Positions 51,922-60,654 of a stretch of 64,000 bases of DNA are shown one piece after another. Position 1 is the stretch's first letter. The number at the start of each line of letters is the position of its first letter. The notes below the pieces were generated by a model. That model did not search any database and was not told the origin of the DNA. It was given only the letters and a program-made list of their open reading frames with translations. Position numbers and translations under genes: made by a program. Source of the stretch: Rhodanobacter sp. L36 (GTDB lineage: Bacteria; Pseudomonadota; Gammaproteobacteria; Xanthomonadales; Rhodanobacteraceae); assembly GCF_009765755.1 (NCBI RefSeq), contig NZ_LMUV01000004.1:124001-188000 (forward strand), read 5' to 3'.

Positions 51922-52392
51922 TCAAACGCGTCGTTTGGCCACGAAGCGCGCGCTCAGCGTGGCGGCCGGCTTGCCGTCGCCATCGGGAATCACGCAATCC
52001 ACCTCAATGCGCGCCTTGCCGCGCGCCTCCAGCGTGCGGAAGAAAGTGGCCCAGTCCGCGCCTTCGGCCAGCCGCGCGTCGCTGCGAAAGTCCTGCCACA
52101 GAGGCGCCAGGTAACGCACCGTGGATTCGGCCACGAACACGTCGCAGTCCTGGCCCTGTCGGCGTAGCGCCAGCTCCACCAGCGCCCATCCGCACAAGGT
52201 CATCAAGCTCACCAGGCTGCCGCCGAACGCGCAGCCCTTGTCGTTGACGTTGGGTTGCAGCGGCGCGAGCAGACTGAAAGTGTCGTTGCTGAAATCGCCG
52301 AGTTGCAGATCCATCGCCAGTGCGAGGGGAATTTCATCACGGACAAAACGCACCAGCTGCGTCGCCTGTGTTTCTGCTTCGCTCATGCTCAT
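51922..52392 (-). CDS. YiiD C-terminal-type thioesterase domain protein
   Basis: The 156-residue protein matches the thioesterase-like domain found at the C-terminus of YiiD: EIPLALAMDLQLGDFSND, LLAPLQPNVNDKGCAFGGSLVSLMTLCGWALVELALRR, VAESTVRYLAPLWQDF and CVIPDGDGKPAATLSARFVAKRR. The GGSLVSLMT helix corresponds to the hotdog helix. Substrate unknown. ATG 52392 or ATG 52386 could start. It diverges from hemD, with 57 bases between starts. Confidence 0.83.
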   Translation of the reverse strand: MSMSEAETQATQLVRFVRDEIPLALAMDLQLGDFSNDTFSLLAPLQPNVNDKGCAFGGSLVSLMTLCGWALVELALRRQGQDCDVFVAESTVRYLAPLWQDFRSDARLAEGADWATFFRTLEARGKARIEVDCVIPDGDGKPAATLSARFVAKRRV

Positions 52393-52449
52393 CGGAGAAG
52401 GGGTTCGATCATGGGAAACGCCAAGTGTAGGGCGATTACACTGCCGGCC

Positions 52450-53211
52450 ATGGCGTTGACGACGAACAACGGATTCCTGCACGGCCGCACGGTGGTGATC
52501 ACACGTCCTGCGGGCACGGCTGTCGCGGCTGTGCGACAGGTTCGCGCGCGTGGCGGCGTACCGTTGTTGTTGCCCGGCCTCGCGTTGCGCGGCATCGCGA
52601 ATGAAGACGAGGCAGCCATCGCATTGGGCGCAGCACTCGCGGATGAACTGTTGATCTTCAGCAGTCCGGCTGCCGTGCGTTTCGCTGCACGCCTCAGGCC
52701 GTTGCGCACAAAGGCGGCCGTTCTGGCAGTGGGCGAGGGTACGGCGCGCGTGCTGCGGCGACATGGCATCGATGCATTGACGCCGTTGCGGCAGGACAGC
52801 GAAGGCGTGCTCGATCACGCCGCACTACGCGACATCCGCGATCGTCATGTCGCACTGATTGGCGCACCTGGCGGGCGTGGAGTATTGCGCGAACAGCTGG
52901 CGGCGCGCGGTGCGATCCTGCGTGAGCTACATGTCTATCGACGGGGGGCGCCGCGACTCGATCGTCGCCACATGCATGCCATCGAAACACTGCCAGCTTC
53001 GGCATGCGTTTTGATTTCCAGCGCCGAAGCCCTGCATAACCTGCGGCAACTGCTGTCGCCTGCGGCACTCGCGAAACTTCGCGCCGCAACGCTTGTGGTG
53101 AGCAGCGAACGGCTGATGAATGTGGCAAAGGATGCAGGTTTTCAGCGTCTGATACGCGCCGCGTCCGCACTCACAGCGGATCTGCTCGACGCGGCTGCGC
53201 GCACGGATTGA
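52450..53211 (+). CDS. hemD: Uroporphyrinogen-III synthase
   Basis: HemD cyclises hydroxymethylbilane to uroporphyrinogen III, leading to heme and siroheme. The 253-residue protein shows the two-lobed HemD fold with GRTVVITRPAGTAVAAVRQV at the start, LLIFSSPAAVRFAARL (about residue 73), LRQDSEGVLDHAAL, RHVALIGAPGGRGVLREQLAARGA, and ACVLISSAEALHNL with VVSSERLMNVAKDAGF. Sequence conservation is low in this family, but position before hemX and hemY supports the call. ATG 52411 has a better ribosome-binding site (AGAAGGGG) and would add 13 residues. hemC is not adjacent. Confidence 0.85.
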   Translation: MALTTNNGFLHGRTVVITRPAGTAVAAVRQVRARGGVPLLLPGLALRGIANEDEAAIALGAALADELLIFSSPAAVRFAARLRPLRTKAAVLAVGEGTARVLRRHGIDALTPLRQDSEGVLDHAALRDIRDRHVALIGAPGGRGVLREQLAARGAILRELHVYRRGAPRLDRRHMHAIETLPASACVLISSAEALHNLRQLLSPAALAKLRAATLVVSSERLMNVAKDAGFQRLIRAASALTADLLDAAARTD

Positions 53212-53268
53212 GCCTTGCCTTCACGCGCGTGCTACGAACGCGCGTGCATGGACTGGTAGCATGCGCGG

Positions 53269-54414
53269 ATGAGCGAAACCGACAAAACCAGCGATTCCGG
53301 CGCGCCCGCGGGCGCACGTCCCGACCCGTTGCCCGCGACGCGCATAAGCCGTCCGGCGCCGGCACCGCGTCCACGCGGCGGCGGCAGTCTCGCGCTGGCG
53401 GTGCTGCTCTCGTTGATCGCTCTTGGCGGTGCCGGGTATATAGGCTGGCGACAGTGGCAGCAGGAACAGAATCGCGTGTCGGACAGCCTGACTGCCGCCA
53501 CGCTGCAGCAGCGCGTCACCGCGCTCGAAACCAGTCTTGCCGGCGTGAGCAGCGAGCGCAGCAGCATCAATCAGCGGTTGAACGACGCGGCGCAGGTCAA
53601 TCGTTCGCTGCGTGAAGAACTGCTCGGTCAATCCGATCGCACGCGCAACCTCGAAGATGCCGTGGCCAAGCTCGCCGAGAAAAGCGTTTCCGGTCACGAC
53701 ACGATGCTGCTGGACGAAACCGAATCGCTGCTGCGCATGGGCGGCGAGCGTTACACGTTGTTCCACGATGCGCAGGGCGCGGCCGCTGCGTATGCGTTGG
53801 CCGACCAGACTTTGGCAGCCGTGAACGATGCTGCGTTCTCCGGTCTGCGCCAGAGCATCGGTGCCGAACGCGAAGCGCTGGCGAAGAGCCAGCCGGCGAG
53901 CCAGGATCAGGCGCTGCAGCAACTCACCGTCTTGCGCGCCACGTTGCCGCAGCTGCCGTTGAAACCGCTGGATACGCCGGACGCCCATCAGCCGACGGAC
54001 ACGTGGTCGCGCATTGGTCATGCGCTCGCGAGCGTCGTCAGCGTGCAGCGCGACAACGGTGCGCCGCTGGCGGTGGCCGATGCGCGTTTCGCACGCGAGC
54101 TGGCAGCGCTCGATCTCGCGCAGGCGCAATCTGCACTGCTCGCTTACGACAACGCCGCATATCTCGCAGCGCTGGAGCGCATCGGCGTTACGTTGTCGAC
54201 GCAATTCGATAGCGATGCGGCGTCGGTGAAACAGGTCCAGTCCAACCTTCATCAACTCGCGGCGACGCCGCCGGCCGGTGGCAAGGTGCAACTCGGCGCG
54301 GCACTCACCGAGCTGCACAACCTGCGCGAAGTACACGCGCTGAAACCCGGTGCGGATAGCGCGCCCGCATCATCGAGCAGCGCCGCGAAACCGTCGGGCG
54401 GAGCCACGCCATGA
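53269..54414 (+). CDS. hemX: HemX-like membrane protein
   Basis: The 381-residue product has a disordered Pro/Ala-rich cytoplasmic N-terminus (about 1-40), one helix (about 41-60), a coiled-coil (about 65-135) and a periplasmic helical domain with DETESLLRMGGERYTLFHDAQGAAAAYALADQTLA. It matches HemX proteins, which are annotated as uroporphyrinogen-III methyltransferases but lack the methyltransferase domain; their real role is unknown. The stop overlaps the hemY start (ATGA), and hemD is 57 bases upstream, so the three form an operon. Confidence 0.87.
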   Translation: MSETDKTSDSGAPAGARPDPLPATRISRPAPAPRPRGGGSLALAVLLSLIALGGAGYIGWRQWQQEQNRVSDSLTAATLQQRVTALETSLAGVSSERSSINQRLNDAAQVNRSLREELLGQSDRTRNLEDAVAKLAEKSVSGHDTMLLDETESLLRMGGERYTLFHDAQGAAAAYALADQTLAAVNDAAFSGLRQSIGAEREALAKSQPASQDQALQQLTVLRATLPQLPLKPLDTPDAHQPTDTWSRIGHALASVVSVQRDNGAPLAVADARFARELAALDLAQAQSALLAYDNAAYLAALERIGVTLSTQFDSDAASVKQVQSNLHQLAATPPAGGKVQLGAALTELHNLREVHALKPGADSAPASSSSAAKPSGGATP

Positions 54415-55667
54415 AGTTGTGGCGCTGGATTCTGCTGCTGGTGTTCATCGCCGCGCTGGCCGCGTTCGGCTGGCATTGGGTGGCGCAAGATCCCGGATAC
54501 GTTTATGTGCACATCCATGGTTGGTACGCCGAGCGCACGGTGGTCGGCGCGGTACTGACACTTCTGCTGTTCTGGTTTCTGCTCGTGGTCCTATGGCGCG
54601 TGGTGCGCTGGCCGTTCGGCGCGTTCTCGCGTCGGCATCGCCGGCTCAGCCAGCAACGCATGGGCGATGGTCTGATCGCATTGATCGAAGGCCGCCACGG
54701 TGATGCGGAGCGTGATCTCAATCGTGCGTCCCGACTCGACAGCCTGCGCGGCCCGGCGTTGCTCGCGTCCGCCGAGGCATCGTCGCGTCGCGGTGAACAT
54801 GGCCGCGCACTCGAATCATTGAACCAGGCTTCGCAATCCGCACCGCAGGCATCGCGCGTGTTGCGCGCACGCGTGTTACGACGTGATGGCAAGCCTGCCG
54901 AAGCACTCGCCTTGCTGGCACCCGAATCCGACAAGGGCACGCTTACGCCCGGCGGCTGGCGCGAACTCGCACTGGCCGCACTCGCCAGCGGCGACACGCG
55001 CCGCGCGCGCGACGCACTCGATCCGCTGCAGAAAAGCGGCGCGCTCGGCACACGCGCATACGCCGCGCTCGAAGCGAAAGTGCTGGTCGCATCGATCAAT
55101 GCCACCGGCGATGGCGCGGTACTCAATACGCTGTGGTCACAACTGCCGAAGAATCAGCGTCGTGTGCCCGCCGCCGTCGAGGCTTATGCGCGCCGCGCTT
55201 CCGGCTTCGGCCTTGTGCTGCCGGCGATGGATGAGATGGAATCCGCGTTGCGCCGCGAGTGGTCGCCTCAACTCATCGAAACCTACGGCACCTTGCCCGG
55301 CAACGACATCGAAGCGCGCCTGCGCCGTGCCGAAGGCTGGCTCGACGCGCACCCGAACGACGCCAACCTGCTGCTCACCCTCGGCCGCATGTGCGTGCGC
55401 CTCAAGCTGTGGGGCAAAGCGCATCAATACCTGCAACGCTCACTCGCACTCACACCCAGCGCCGCCGTGTGGGAAGCCCTCGGCGACACCTACGCCGGCC
55501 AAGGCGATTCACTGCAAGCACAACGCTGCTATCGCAACGCCCTCTCCTTCGCCCGCGGCGAACCCGTCATCACGCTCCCGCAAACCGGCACGCCAGGTGA
55601 TGTGGATACTCGCCCCGTGGCAATCGAAGAACGCGATCAGCACGGAGTGCCGCGGTTGCCGGGGTAG
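54411..55667 (+). CDS. hemY: HemY-like TPR membrane protein
   Basis: The 418-residue protein has two N-terminal helices (about 5-22 and 43-65) joined by DPGYVYVHIHGWYAERTVVG, and a cytoplasmic TPR-rich domain (about 80-400) with RGPALLASAEASSRRGEHGRAL and LLLTLGRMCVRLKLWGKAHQYLQ. This is the HemY family (not the protoporphyrinogen oxidase of the same name in Bacillus), linked to hem operons in gammaproteobacteria and of unclear function. The conserved QQRMGDGLIALIEGRHGDAERDL is present. Confidence 0.9.
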   Translation: MKLWRWILLLVFIAALAAFGWHWVAQDPGYVYVHIHGWYAERTVVGAVLTLLLFWFLLVVLWRVVRWPFGAFSRRHRRLSQQRMGDGLIALIEGRHGDAERDLNRASRLDSLRGPALLASAEASSRRGEHGRALESLNQASQSAPQASRVLRARVLRRDGKPAEALALLAPESDKGTLTPGGWRELALAALASGDTRRARDALDPLQKSGALGTRAYAALEAKVLVASINATGDGAVLNTLWSQLPKNQRRVPAAVEAYARRASGFGLVLPAMDEMESALRREWSPQLIETYGTLPGNDIEARLRRAEGWLDAHPNDANLLLTLGRMCVRLKLWGKAHQYLQRSLALTPSAAVWEALGDTYAGQGDSLQAQRCYRNALSFARGEPVITLPQTGTPGDVDTRPVAIEERDQHGVPRLPG

Positions 55668-55807
55668 GTTGCTTGACGGTTGATGTTTCGGCTTGCATGT
55701 CTGCTTTCGACCCGGGACAGGCACCGACCAGGAACGCGAAAGAATGAATCAGCGGCACCTCATAGGGCATGCTGCTGGAGGTCAATTCGCAAGCCCGCAA
55801 ACCAGCA

Positions 55808-56407
55808 TCACATTCGATTCAGAAGATCGAAGGCCTTGTTGATGTGATATGTCAACGGATGTGCTGCCTCGTCTTGCCGCCAGTTTTCCTTTGCGATTCG
55901 CAGTGCGCCGATAGCTACCATCGCAGCCAGACGCAGGGTCGGTCGACGTCGTTTGTCTGACCACTTCTCGTACATGGCTTCTGCCAACAACTCTTCCATC
56001 TGTACAAGTAGTGCTTCCTTGCGCAGACGAAGTGTATCGATGGATCGGAGAATGCGGTCCGCGACGATGGACTCCTTCGTCTCGTAGGTTGACGCAAGCG
56101 ACAGGAAAGTTTTTCGGGCTGCCTCGATCGGTGCCAGATCGGGAGATTGCTTCAGGAAAGTGGGTCCCAGCGCGAGCGGAAACTTGCCGCTTTCGTGCGC
56201 CATCAGCACATCTTCCTTCGACTTAAGGTAGGAGAAGAAAGTACGACGCGAGATGCCCGAGGCCGCTGCGATCGCATCGAGCGTCGTTGCCTCATAACCG
56301 TTCTCCACGAAAAGATTCAGACCCGTTTCGGCAATCCGGTCGAGCGTCAGTTGTCGTTTGCGCTCGCGCAGGTCACTGGGGGCTTTTCCCGAGTTGGGCA
56401 TCGTCAT
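55808..56407 (-). CDS. TetR family transcriptional repressor
   Basis: The 199-residue regulator has a typical TetR helix-turn-helix (RKRQLTLDRIAETGLNLFVENGYEATTLDAIAAASGISRRTFFSYLKSKEDVL, about 15-70) and an all-helical ligand domain. ATG 56407 (MTMPNSGKAP) was chosen; a GTG start at 56434 adds nine residues. It faces away from the SDR gene across a 121-base gap holding three tandem palindromes. It very likely represses the SDR gene and possibly itself; the ligand is unknown. Confidence 0.9.
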   Translation of the reverse strand: MTMPNSGKAPSDLRERKRQLTLDRIAETGLNLFVENGYEATTLDAIAAASGISRRTFFSYLKSKEDVLMAHESGKFPLALGPTFLKQSPDLAPIEAARKTFLSLASTYETKESIVADRILRSIDTLRLRKEALLVQMEELLAEAMYEKWSDKRRRPTLRLAAMVAIGALRIAKENWRQDEAAHPLTYHINKAFDLLNRM

Positions 56408-56449
56408 GACTCTGGCAACAGTGAGTTCGCACACAAGATTACATCACTC

Positions 56450-56510
56450 TTGACAGCGTATGCACTCGGTGCAATAAATGCACTAAGTGCAATATTGTGC
56501 ATTGAGTGTA
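56450..56510 (+). promoter_or_regulatory. SDR promoter with three tandem TetR-type operator palindromes
   Basis: TTGACA at 56450 is followed 17 bases later by AATAAA (56473), a plausible promoter for the SDR gene. Three 13-bp palindromes of form TGCAC-N3-GTGCA occur at 56461, 56479 and 56498 (the third imperfect, TGCAT-TGA-GTGTA), spaced 18 and 19 bases. The first lies in the promoter spacer and overlaps the -10, so binding would block initiation. Confidence 0.75.
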
Positions 56511-56528
56511 ATTATTTGGAGAGAATTC

Positions 56529-57359
56529 ATGTCGACACCAAAGGTCTGGTTTATCACTGGGGCATCACAGGGTTTCGGTCGGGTCTGGACAGAGGCCGCG
56601 CTGAAGCGTGGCGACAGGGTCGTGGCGACTGCGCGAAATCCCCAAGTGCTCGATGAGGTCATCGGCACTTATGGCGATGCAGCCCTCGTGCTTCCGCTGG
56701 ACGTGACCGATCGCGACGCGGTCTTCGAAACCATTGAACAGGCGCATCGGCATTTCGGCCGCCTCGACGTTGTTCTGAGCAACGCCGGTTATGGCTACAT
56801 GGGCGCGATCGAAGAGCTGCAACCGGAGCAAATCAAGGCCAGCTTCGATACCAACGTGTTCGGAACGCTCTCCGTGCTTCAGGCGGCGCTGCCGATCCTG
56901 CGTGCGCAGGGAAGTGGTCACATCCTGACGGTATCGAGCATTGGCGGCGTCATAGGTTTTCCAACCGGCGGTACGTACACCGCAACCAAGTTTGCCGTCG
57001 AGGCGATGTCCGAAGCGCTTGCGGCTGAAGTGGCGTCATTCGGTATCAAAGTCACCATCATCGAGCCGGGCCACTTCTCCACGGGTTTTCGCGCCGCCGT
57101 GCAGAACCCTCCCGCCATCGATGCCTACGACCCGATACGTCAAGCGATTCGCGCATCCTTCAAGCCGGAGGATTTTGGCGATCCTGCCGCGACGTCCGCA
57201 GCGATTTTCAAAGCCGTGGACGCCGTCGATCCGCCGCTGCGTCTGGTACTCGGTTCGACCACCATTCCCAAATTCAAGGCGATCTACCAGGCGCGCCTGA
57301 GCAATTGGGAAAAGTGGGAAGCCGTATCCAACGCCGCCCAAGGGCATCAGAGTGTGTGA
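56529..57359 (+). CDS. Short-chain dehydrogenase/reductase
   Basis: The 276-residue SDR has the cofactor motif FITGASQGFGRVW (about residue 8), NNAG-equivalent LSNAGYGYMG, and the active site Ser (TVSSIGG) with YTATK (about residue 152). An Arg at the end of beta-2 (ATARNP) suggests NADP(H) preference. The C-terminal extension (about 190-276) is that of the oxidoreductases close to YbbO and DltE-like SDRs. GGAGAG precedes ATG 56529. It is controlled by the divergent TetR gene (inference), and its substrate may also be the TetR ligand. Confidence 0.9.
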   Translation: MSTPKVWFITGASQGFGRVWTEAALKRGDRVVATARNPQVLDEVIGTYGDAALVLPLDVTDRDAVFETIEQAHRHFGRLDVVLSNAGYGYMGAIEELQPEQIKASFDTNVFGTLSVLQAALPILRAQGSGHILTVSSIGGVIGFPTGGTYTATKFAVEAMSEALAAEVASFGIKVTIIEPGHFSTGFRAAVQNPPAIDAYDPIRQAIRASFKPEDFGDPAATSAAIFKAVDAVDPPLRLVLGSTTIPKFKAIYQARLSNWEKWEAVSNAAQGHQSV

Positions 57360-57462
57360 ACCAGAAGGGTTGTCATGCATCGATGATCTTTTATCCCAAA
57401 GCAAAACCCGGCGCATCTGCTGCTGCCTGCCTCACTGAAATCACGTGATGGAGATTCCGGAA

Positions 57463-58095
57463 ATGAAACTTCTGCTGCTTGGCGCGACGGGTCTCGTGGG
57501 AAGCGAAGCACTGAAACTCGCGCTGGCCAGCGACGCGTTTTCCGAGTTGCTGGCGCCAACCCGGCACCCGCTTGAACCGCACCGGAAGCTGAGCAATCCA
57601 GTGACGTCGCGGCTGGAGGAGCTGCTGCCGACACTGGCCTCGTCTCAGGTCGACGCCGTCATATGCGCGCTGGGGACGACACGGGCGAAAGCTGGGTCGA
57701 AGAAAGCGTTTCGCCATGTCGACTGCGAACTGCCCGTCGCCTTTGGTAAAGCGGCACATGCGGCGGGCGTGGATACGTACGCCATGGTGACGGCCATGGG
57801 CGCCTCGATTGATTCCAGAAGTTTCTACTACCGGACCAAGGGAGAGGTCGAGCAAGGGATTGTGGACATCGGATTTCGGTCGCTGACCATCTGCAGGCCC
57901 AGCCTCATCGGTGGGGAACGTCAGGAAACAAGGCGTGCGGAAGGCGCGGCGCTGGTCTTGCTCCGATTCCTGGCGCCGGTGCTGCCGAAGAGGATTCGCG
58001 TCAATCCCGCGCAGATCATCGCTGCTTCACTGCTTGATGCAGTGATTGCTGCAAGACCCGGATACCACCAGATCCTTGCAGAACAAATGAACTGA
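57463..58095 (+). CDS. NAD(P)-binding Rossmann protein (HTATIP2/NmrA-like)
   Basis: The 210-residue product has LLLLGATGLVGSEALKLAL at the start (GxxGxxG), VDAVICALGTTRAKAGSKKAFRHVD, and TYAMVTAMGASIDSRSFYYRTKGEVEQ with a YxxxK-like YRTK, followed by LTICRPSLIGG. This is the atypical SDR group close to human HTATIP2/TIP30. The catalytic identity is unknown. GGAG lies 8 bases before ATG 57463; GTG 57445 and ATG 57448 are also in frame. It may share the SDR transcript (103-base gap). Confidence 0.83.
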   Translation: MKLLLLGATGLVGSEALKLALASDAFSELLAPTRHPLEPHRKLSNPVTSRLEELLPTLASSQVDAVICALGTTRAKAGSKKAFRHVDCELPVAFGKAAHAAGVDTYAMVTAMGASIDSRSFYYRTKGEVEQGIVDIGFRSLTICRPSLIGGERQETRRAEGAALVLLRFLAPVLPKRIRVNPAQIIAASLLDAVIAARPGYHQILAEQMN

Positions 58096-58106
58096 GTTGC
58101 GAAAGT

Positions 58107-58165
58107 GGCGGCGCACCAGTCGGGCTGGTTGGTGCTGCGTTCTATCCCGAGCTCGGTGCGCCGCC
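58107..58165. terminator. Long bidirectional hairpin
   Basis: GGCGGCGCACC (58107-58117) pairs perfectly with GGTGCGCCGCC (58155-58165), 11 bp, around a 37-base loop that has its own short pairing. It lies exactly between two convergent genes. No T-tract is present, so efficiency is uncertain. Confidence 0.5.
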
Positions 58166-58169
58166 GGCA

Positions 58170-58754
58170 CTATTGCTTGATGCCTTCGAAGTTGATCGTG
58201 ACTTTGACATCATCGCTGATGTAAGGGACATATGCCTTCATGCCGAAGTCGGAGCGCTTGATCGTGGTGGTGGCGGTATAGCCCACCTTGAACACGTTGG
58301 TACCCGTGGTGTCCTGCGCCATGCGGTTGAAGGTGGTCTTCAGGACGAGCGCCTTGGTGATGCCGAGCAAGGTGAAATCGCCCTTGATGTCGAAGGTCTT
58401 GTCGCCCGTCTTCGTGATGCGGGTGCTCTTGAAGGTCATCGTCGGAAACTTCGCAACGTTGAAAAACATGGCACCTTGCAGGTCCTTGTCACGAGCAACA
58501 AAGCCTGTGTCGACACTGTCGGAACCCATCGTCACTTCGATGGTGCTTCGTTCCATCTTGGCTGTATCCATGGTCAGTGTGCCCTGCAGGTCGTGCACGG
58601 CGCCGGTGATGTTGGAGAAGCCGAGATGGTTGATGGTGAAGATCGTCTGTGTGTGGGCAGGATCGAGCCTGAAGGTATCGGCGGCCGACGCGGGGGACGC
58701 CAGCAACATGCCCACCAGGCATGTCGGCACAATGGCAAGCAGTGGATGTTTCAT
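58170..58754 (-). CDS. YceI family periplasmic lipocalin-like protein
   Basis: The 194-residue protein has a signal peptide (MKHPLLAIVPTCLVGMLLASPASA) and a YceI beta-barrel: DTFRLDPAHTQTIFTINHLGFSNITG, STIEVTMGSDSVDTG, LQGAMFFNVAKFPTMTFKSTRI, and KRSDFGMKAYVPYISDDVKVTINFE. YceI proteins bind isoprenoid lipids such as quinones in a barrel and are often stress or pH induced. ATG 58754 begins the signal. It diverges from the LysR gene by 153 bases, and may be its target. Confidence 0.93.
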   Translation of the reverse strand: MKHPLLAIVPTCLVGMLLASPASAADTFRLDPAHTQTIFTINHLGFSNITGAVHDLQGTLTMDTAKMERSTIEVTMGSDSVDTGFVARDKDLQGAMFFNVAKFPTMTFKSTRITKTGDKTFDIKGDFTLLGITKALVLKTTFNRMAQDTTGTNVFKVGYTATTTIKRSDFGMKAYVPYISDDVKVTINFEGIKQ

Positions 58755-58907
58755 GGATATGTTCCTTGTTGAGTGGCGCGACTCGGGATGTTCGATCATG
58801 TTTTTCTGTCGAACCTGATAGCGCCGGTAACATATCGGCTTGGGCCCGTCGGCATAATTCAGCGCGTCGTCAAAACACTGTTGCGAAAAGAGGAATGACC
58901 AAGCGAC

Positions 58908-59852
58908 ATGAGCTTGTTTGACGACATGAAAGTCTTCGCGCAGGTCATCGAATCCGGAAGCTTTTCGGGTGCGGCGCGACGACTGGATATCGCCAAGTCG
59001 GCGGTGACCCGCCACATTGCGGCACTGGAATCACGCCTTCAGGGCTCGGTGATAAACCGCTCCACCCGTCGCCTCAGCCTGACCGAGATGGGACAGGCGT
59101 ATTACGACCGTGCACGCCGCATCCTCGATGATGTGGCAGAAGCGGACGAGGTCGCACGGAGTCTTCAGGTCGAACTGATCGGGCGGCTTCGCATCGCTGC
59201 GCCGATGTCCTTTGCGCACGCGCACCTGTCGCCCGCCGTCGCCGCCTTTCTCACCGAACACCCACGCGTGGAGATCGAGCTCGATCTCGATGACGAGCAC
59301 GTCGATTTGATCAACGGTGGTTTCGACCTGGCGGTTCGCATCGGAGCCTTGAAGGATTCTTCGATGATCGCTCGCCTGCTTGCGCCTTGCCGCCGCGTTG
59401 TCTGCGCAAGCCCTTCGTATCTGGCGATCCATGGTGAACCAACGACACTCGATGATCTTGAAGCTTTCGATCATCGATGCCTTGTCTACAGCAACCGCCC
59501 AGTTGCCGATCAATGGCGCTTCAAAGTTGGCGACACGTGGCAGGTTGCACGAGTCACCAGGCAAAGATTGACTTGCAACAACGGGCAAGCACTGTGCGAT
59601 GCAGCGATCGAAGGACTGGGACTTGCCGTGCTGCCGACCTTCATGGCGAGCGAACCGATCGTACGCGGCCAACTCAAAATGCTGCTGCGTGACTATCCGC
59701 TGGCAGAGCCTTCCATTTACGCTGTCTGGCCGCCTGGAAGGCAGCTTTCAACGAAAGCCCGCGCCATGGTCGAAGCCCTGAGCCAGCGATTCGGTCCGAC
59801 ACCTTATTGGGACAAAAACCTCAGTACAGAACATGAATTACGAAGGTCATAA
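58908..59852 (+). CDS. LysR family transcriptional regulator
   Basis: The 314-residue regulator has a winged helix-turn-helix (MSLFDDMKVFAQVIESGSFSGAARRLDIAKSAVTRHIAALESRL) and a periplasmic-binding-protein-like effector domain (about 90-295; GRLRIAAPMSFAHAHLSPAVAAFL, DLAVRIGALKDSSMIARLL, GLGLAVLPTFMA). It belongs to the AaeR/DsdC-like subgroup that usually controls a divergent oxidoreductase or stress gene. Here the divergent partner is YceI. Confidence 0.92.
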   Translation: MSLFDDMKVFAQVIESGSFSGAARRLDIAKSAVTRHIAALESRLQGSVINRSTRRLSLTEMGQAYYDRARRILDDVAEADEVARSLQVELIGRLRIAAPMSFAHAHLSPAVAAFLTEHPRVEIELDLDDEHVDLINGGFDLAVRIGALKDSSMIARLLAPCRRVVCASPSYLAIHGEPTTLDDLEAFDHRCLVYSNRPVADQWRFKVGDTWQVARVTRQRLTCNNGQALCDAAIEGLGLAVLPTFMASEPIVRGQLKMLLRDYPLAEPSIYAVWPPGRQLSTKARAMVEALSQRFGPTPYWDKNLSTEHELRRS

Positions 59853-59956
59853 TCTACAAACCGGCACGTTCAGCATGAAGTGCTGCGGTTGCCGTGATAA
59901 GTGTGGTTTGGGACCCATGCTCCGATAAGCGATGAGACCGCAAAAGGGGTTCGCTT

Positions 59957-60433
59957 GTGAACAAGAATCTGGATGACCTCATCAGCCAGGCAGACGAGCA
60001 ATTGCAGGAACTCGAAACCGAGTTTCAAAAAAAAGAGGCTGCCGGCTCGCTCGAGCAGGACGTCAGTCACGACGCCGCACTTCGATTCAATGAGCCGTCC
60101 GAAAAGAACTCCTACGCTGCACGTCACCCGAAACTCATGGGATTCGCGTCACTCGCATTCGCTTCGCTTATTGCAATGCAAATCTACATATCGCTTACGT
60201 TGCCGCGTGCAACGGGTCCGTACCATCTGGTCAACGGGACTGTGCAGAGCAGTTCCATTATTTGGTCCGGACGCATTCATTACGGAAGCGTGGCCGCGTC
60301 GAAAGTGAAATTACCTGACGGCCGAACGGTCATGATTCGTCTGGACTCGGGTCGGCTACTTCCAGTCGGTACGTCGGTGGCATTTCGTGTTTACGATACC
60401 GGCGCAGTAAGAACCGATCGTTGGCTGTTGTAG
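59957..60433 (+). CDS. Single-pass membrane protein of unknown function
   Basis: The 158-residue product has an N-terminal coiled-coil-like segment (MNKNLDDLISQADEQLQELE), one helix (about 61-79, LMGFASLAFASLIAMQIYI) and a small C-terminal beta domain (GPYHLVNGTVQSSSIIWSGRIHYGSVAASKVKLPDGRTVMIRLDSGRLLPVGTSVAFRVYDTG) that looks like an OB or SH3-type fold on the periplasmic side. No named family is recognised. GTG 59957 has AAAGGGG upstream. It stands alone between the LysR gene and uvrD. Confidence 0.65.
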   Translation: MNKNLDDLISQADEQLQELETEFQKKEAAGSLEQDVSHDAALRFNEPSEKNSYAARHPKLMGFASLAFASLIAMQIYISLTLPRATGPYHLVNGTVQSSSIIWSGRIHYGSVAASKVKLPDGRTVMIRLDSGRLLPVGTSVAFRVYDTGAVRTDRWLL

Positions 60434-60559
60434 CTGTTACGCCGTTGCATGGCGGTTCGAATGATTCGCAGCTTTGGGAAGCGTGCAAGCCAACGCGGTG
60501 ACCAGGTTTTAGCTGGGTGCGAGGCTGATCCACTACATCGTCTACGCCGCAGGTGTCTA

Positions 60560-60634
60560 ATGATCCGGACGTTGGCTTTCCTGATCGTTGCCGGAGCAAT
60601 ACAGCTGATTGCGATCGAGTTCGGCCATGTCTGA
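60560..60634 (+). CDS. Possible 24-residue hydrophobic peptide
   Basis: The frame MIRTLAFLIVAGAIQLIAIE followed by FGHV would form one short membrane helix. AGGTG precedes the ATG. It could be a small membrane peptide of the kind missed by gene finders, but a frame this short may arise by chance. It lies in the 221-base gap between the unknown membrane protein and uvrD. Confidence 0.2.
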   Translation: MIRTLAFLIVAGAIQLIAIEFGHV

Positions 60635-60654
60635 TTACGGACAGGCCTCGCATT

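Noticed and set aside
53221-54336. 371-codon minus-strand frame
   Set aside because: Antisense to hemX, no recognisable domain.
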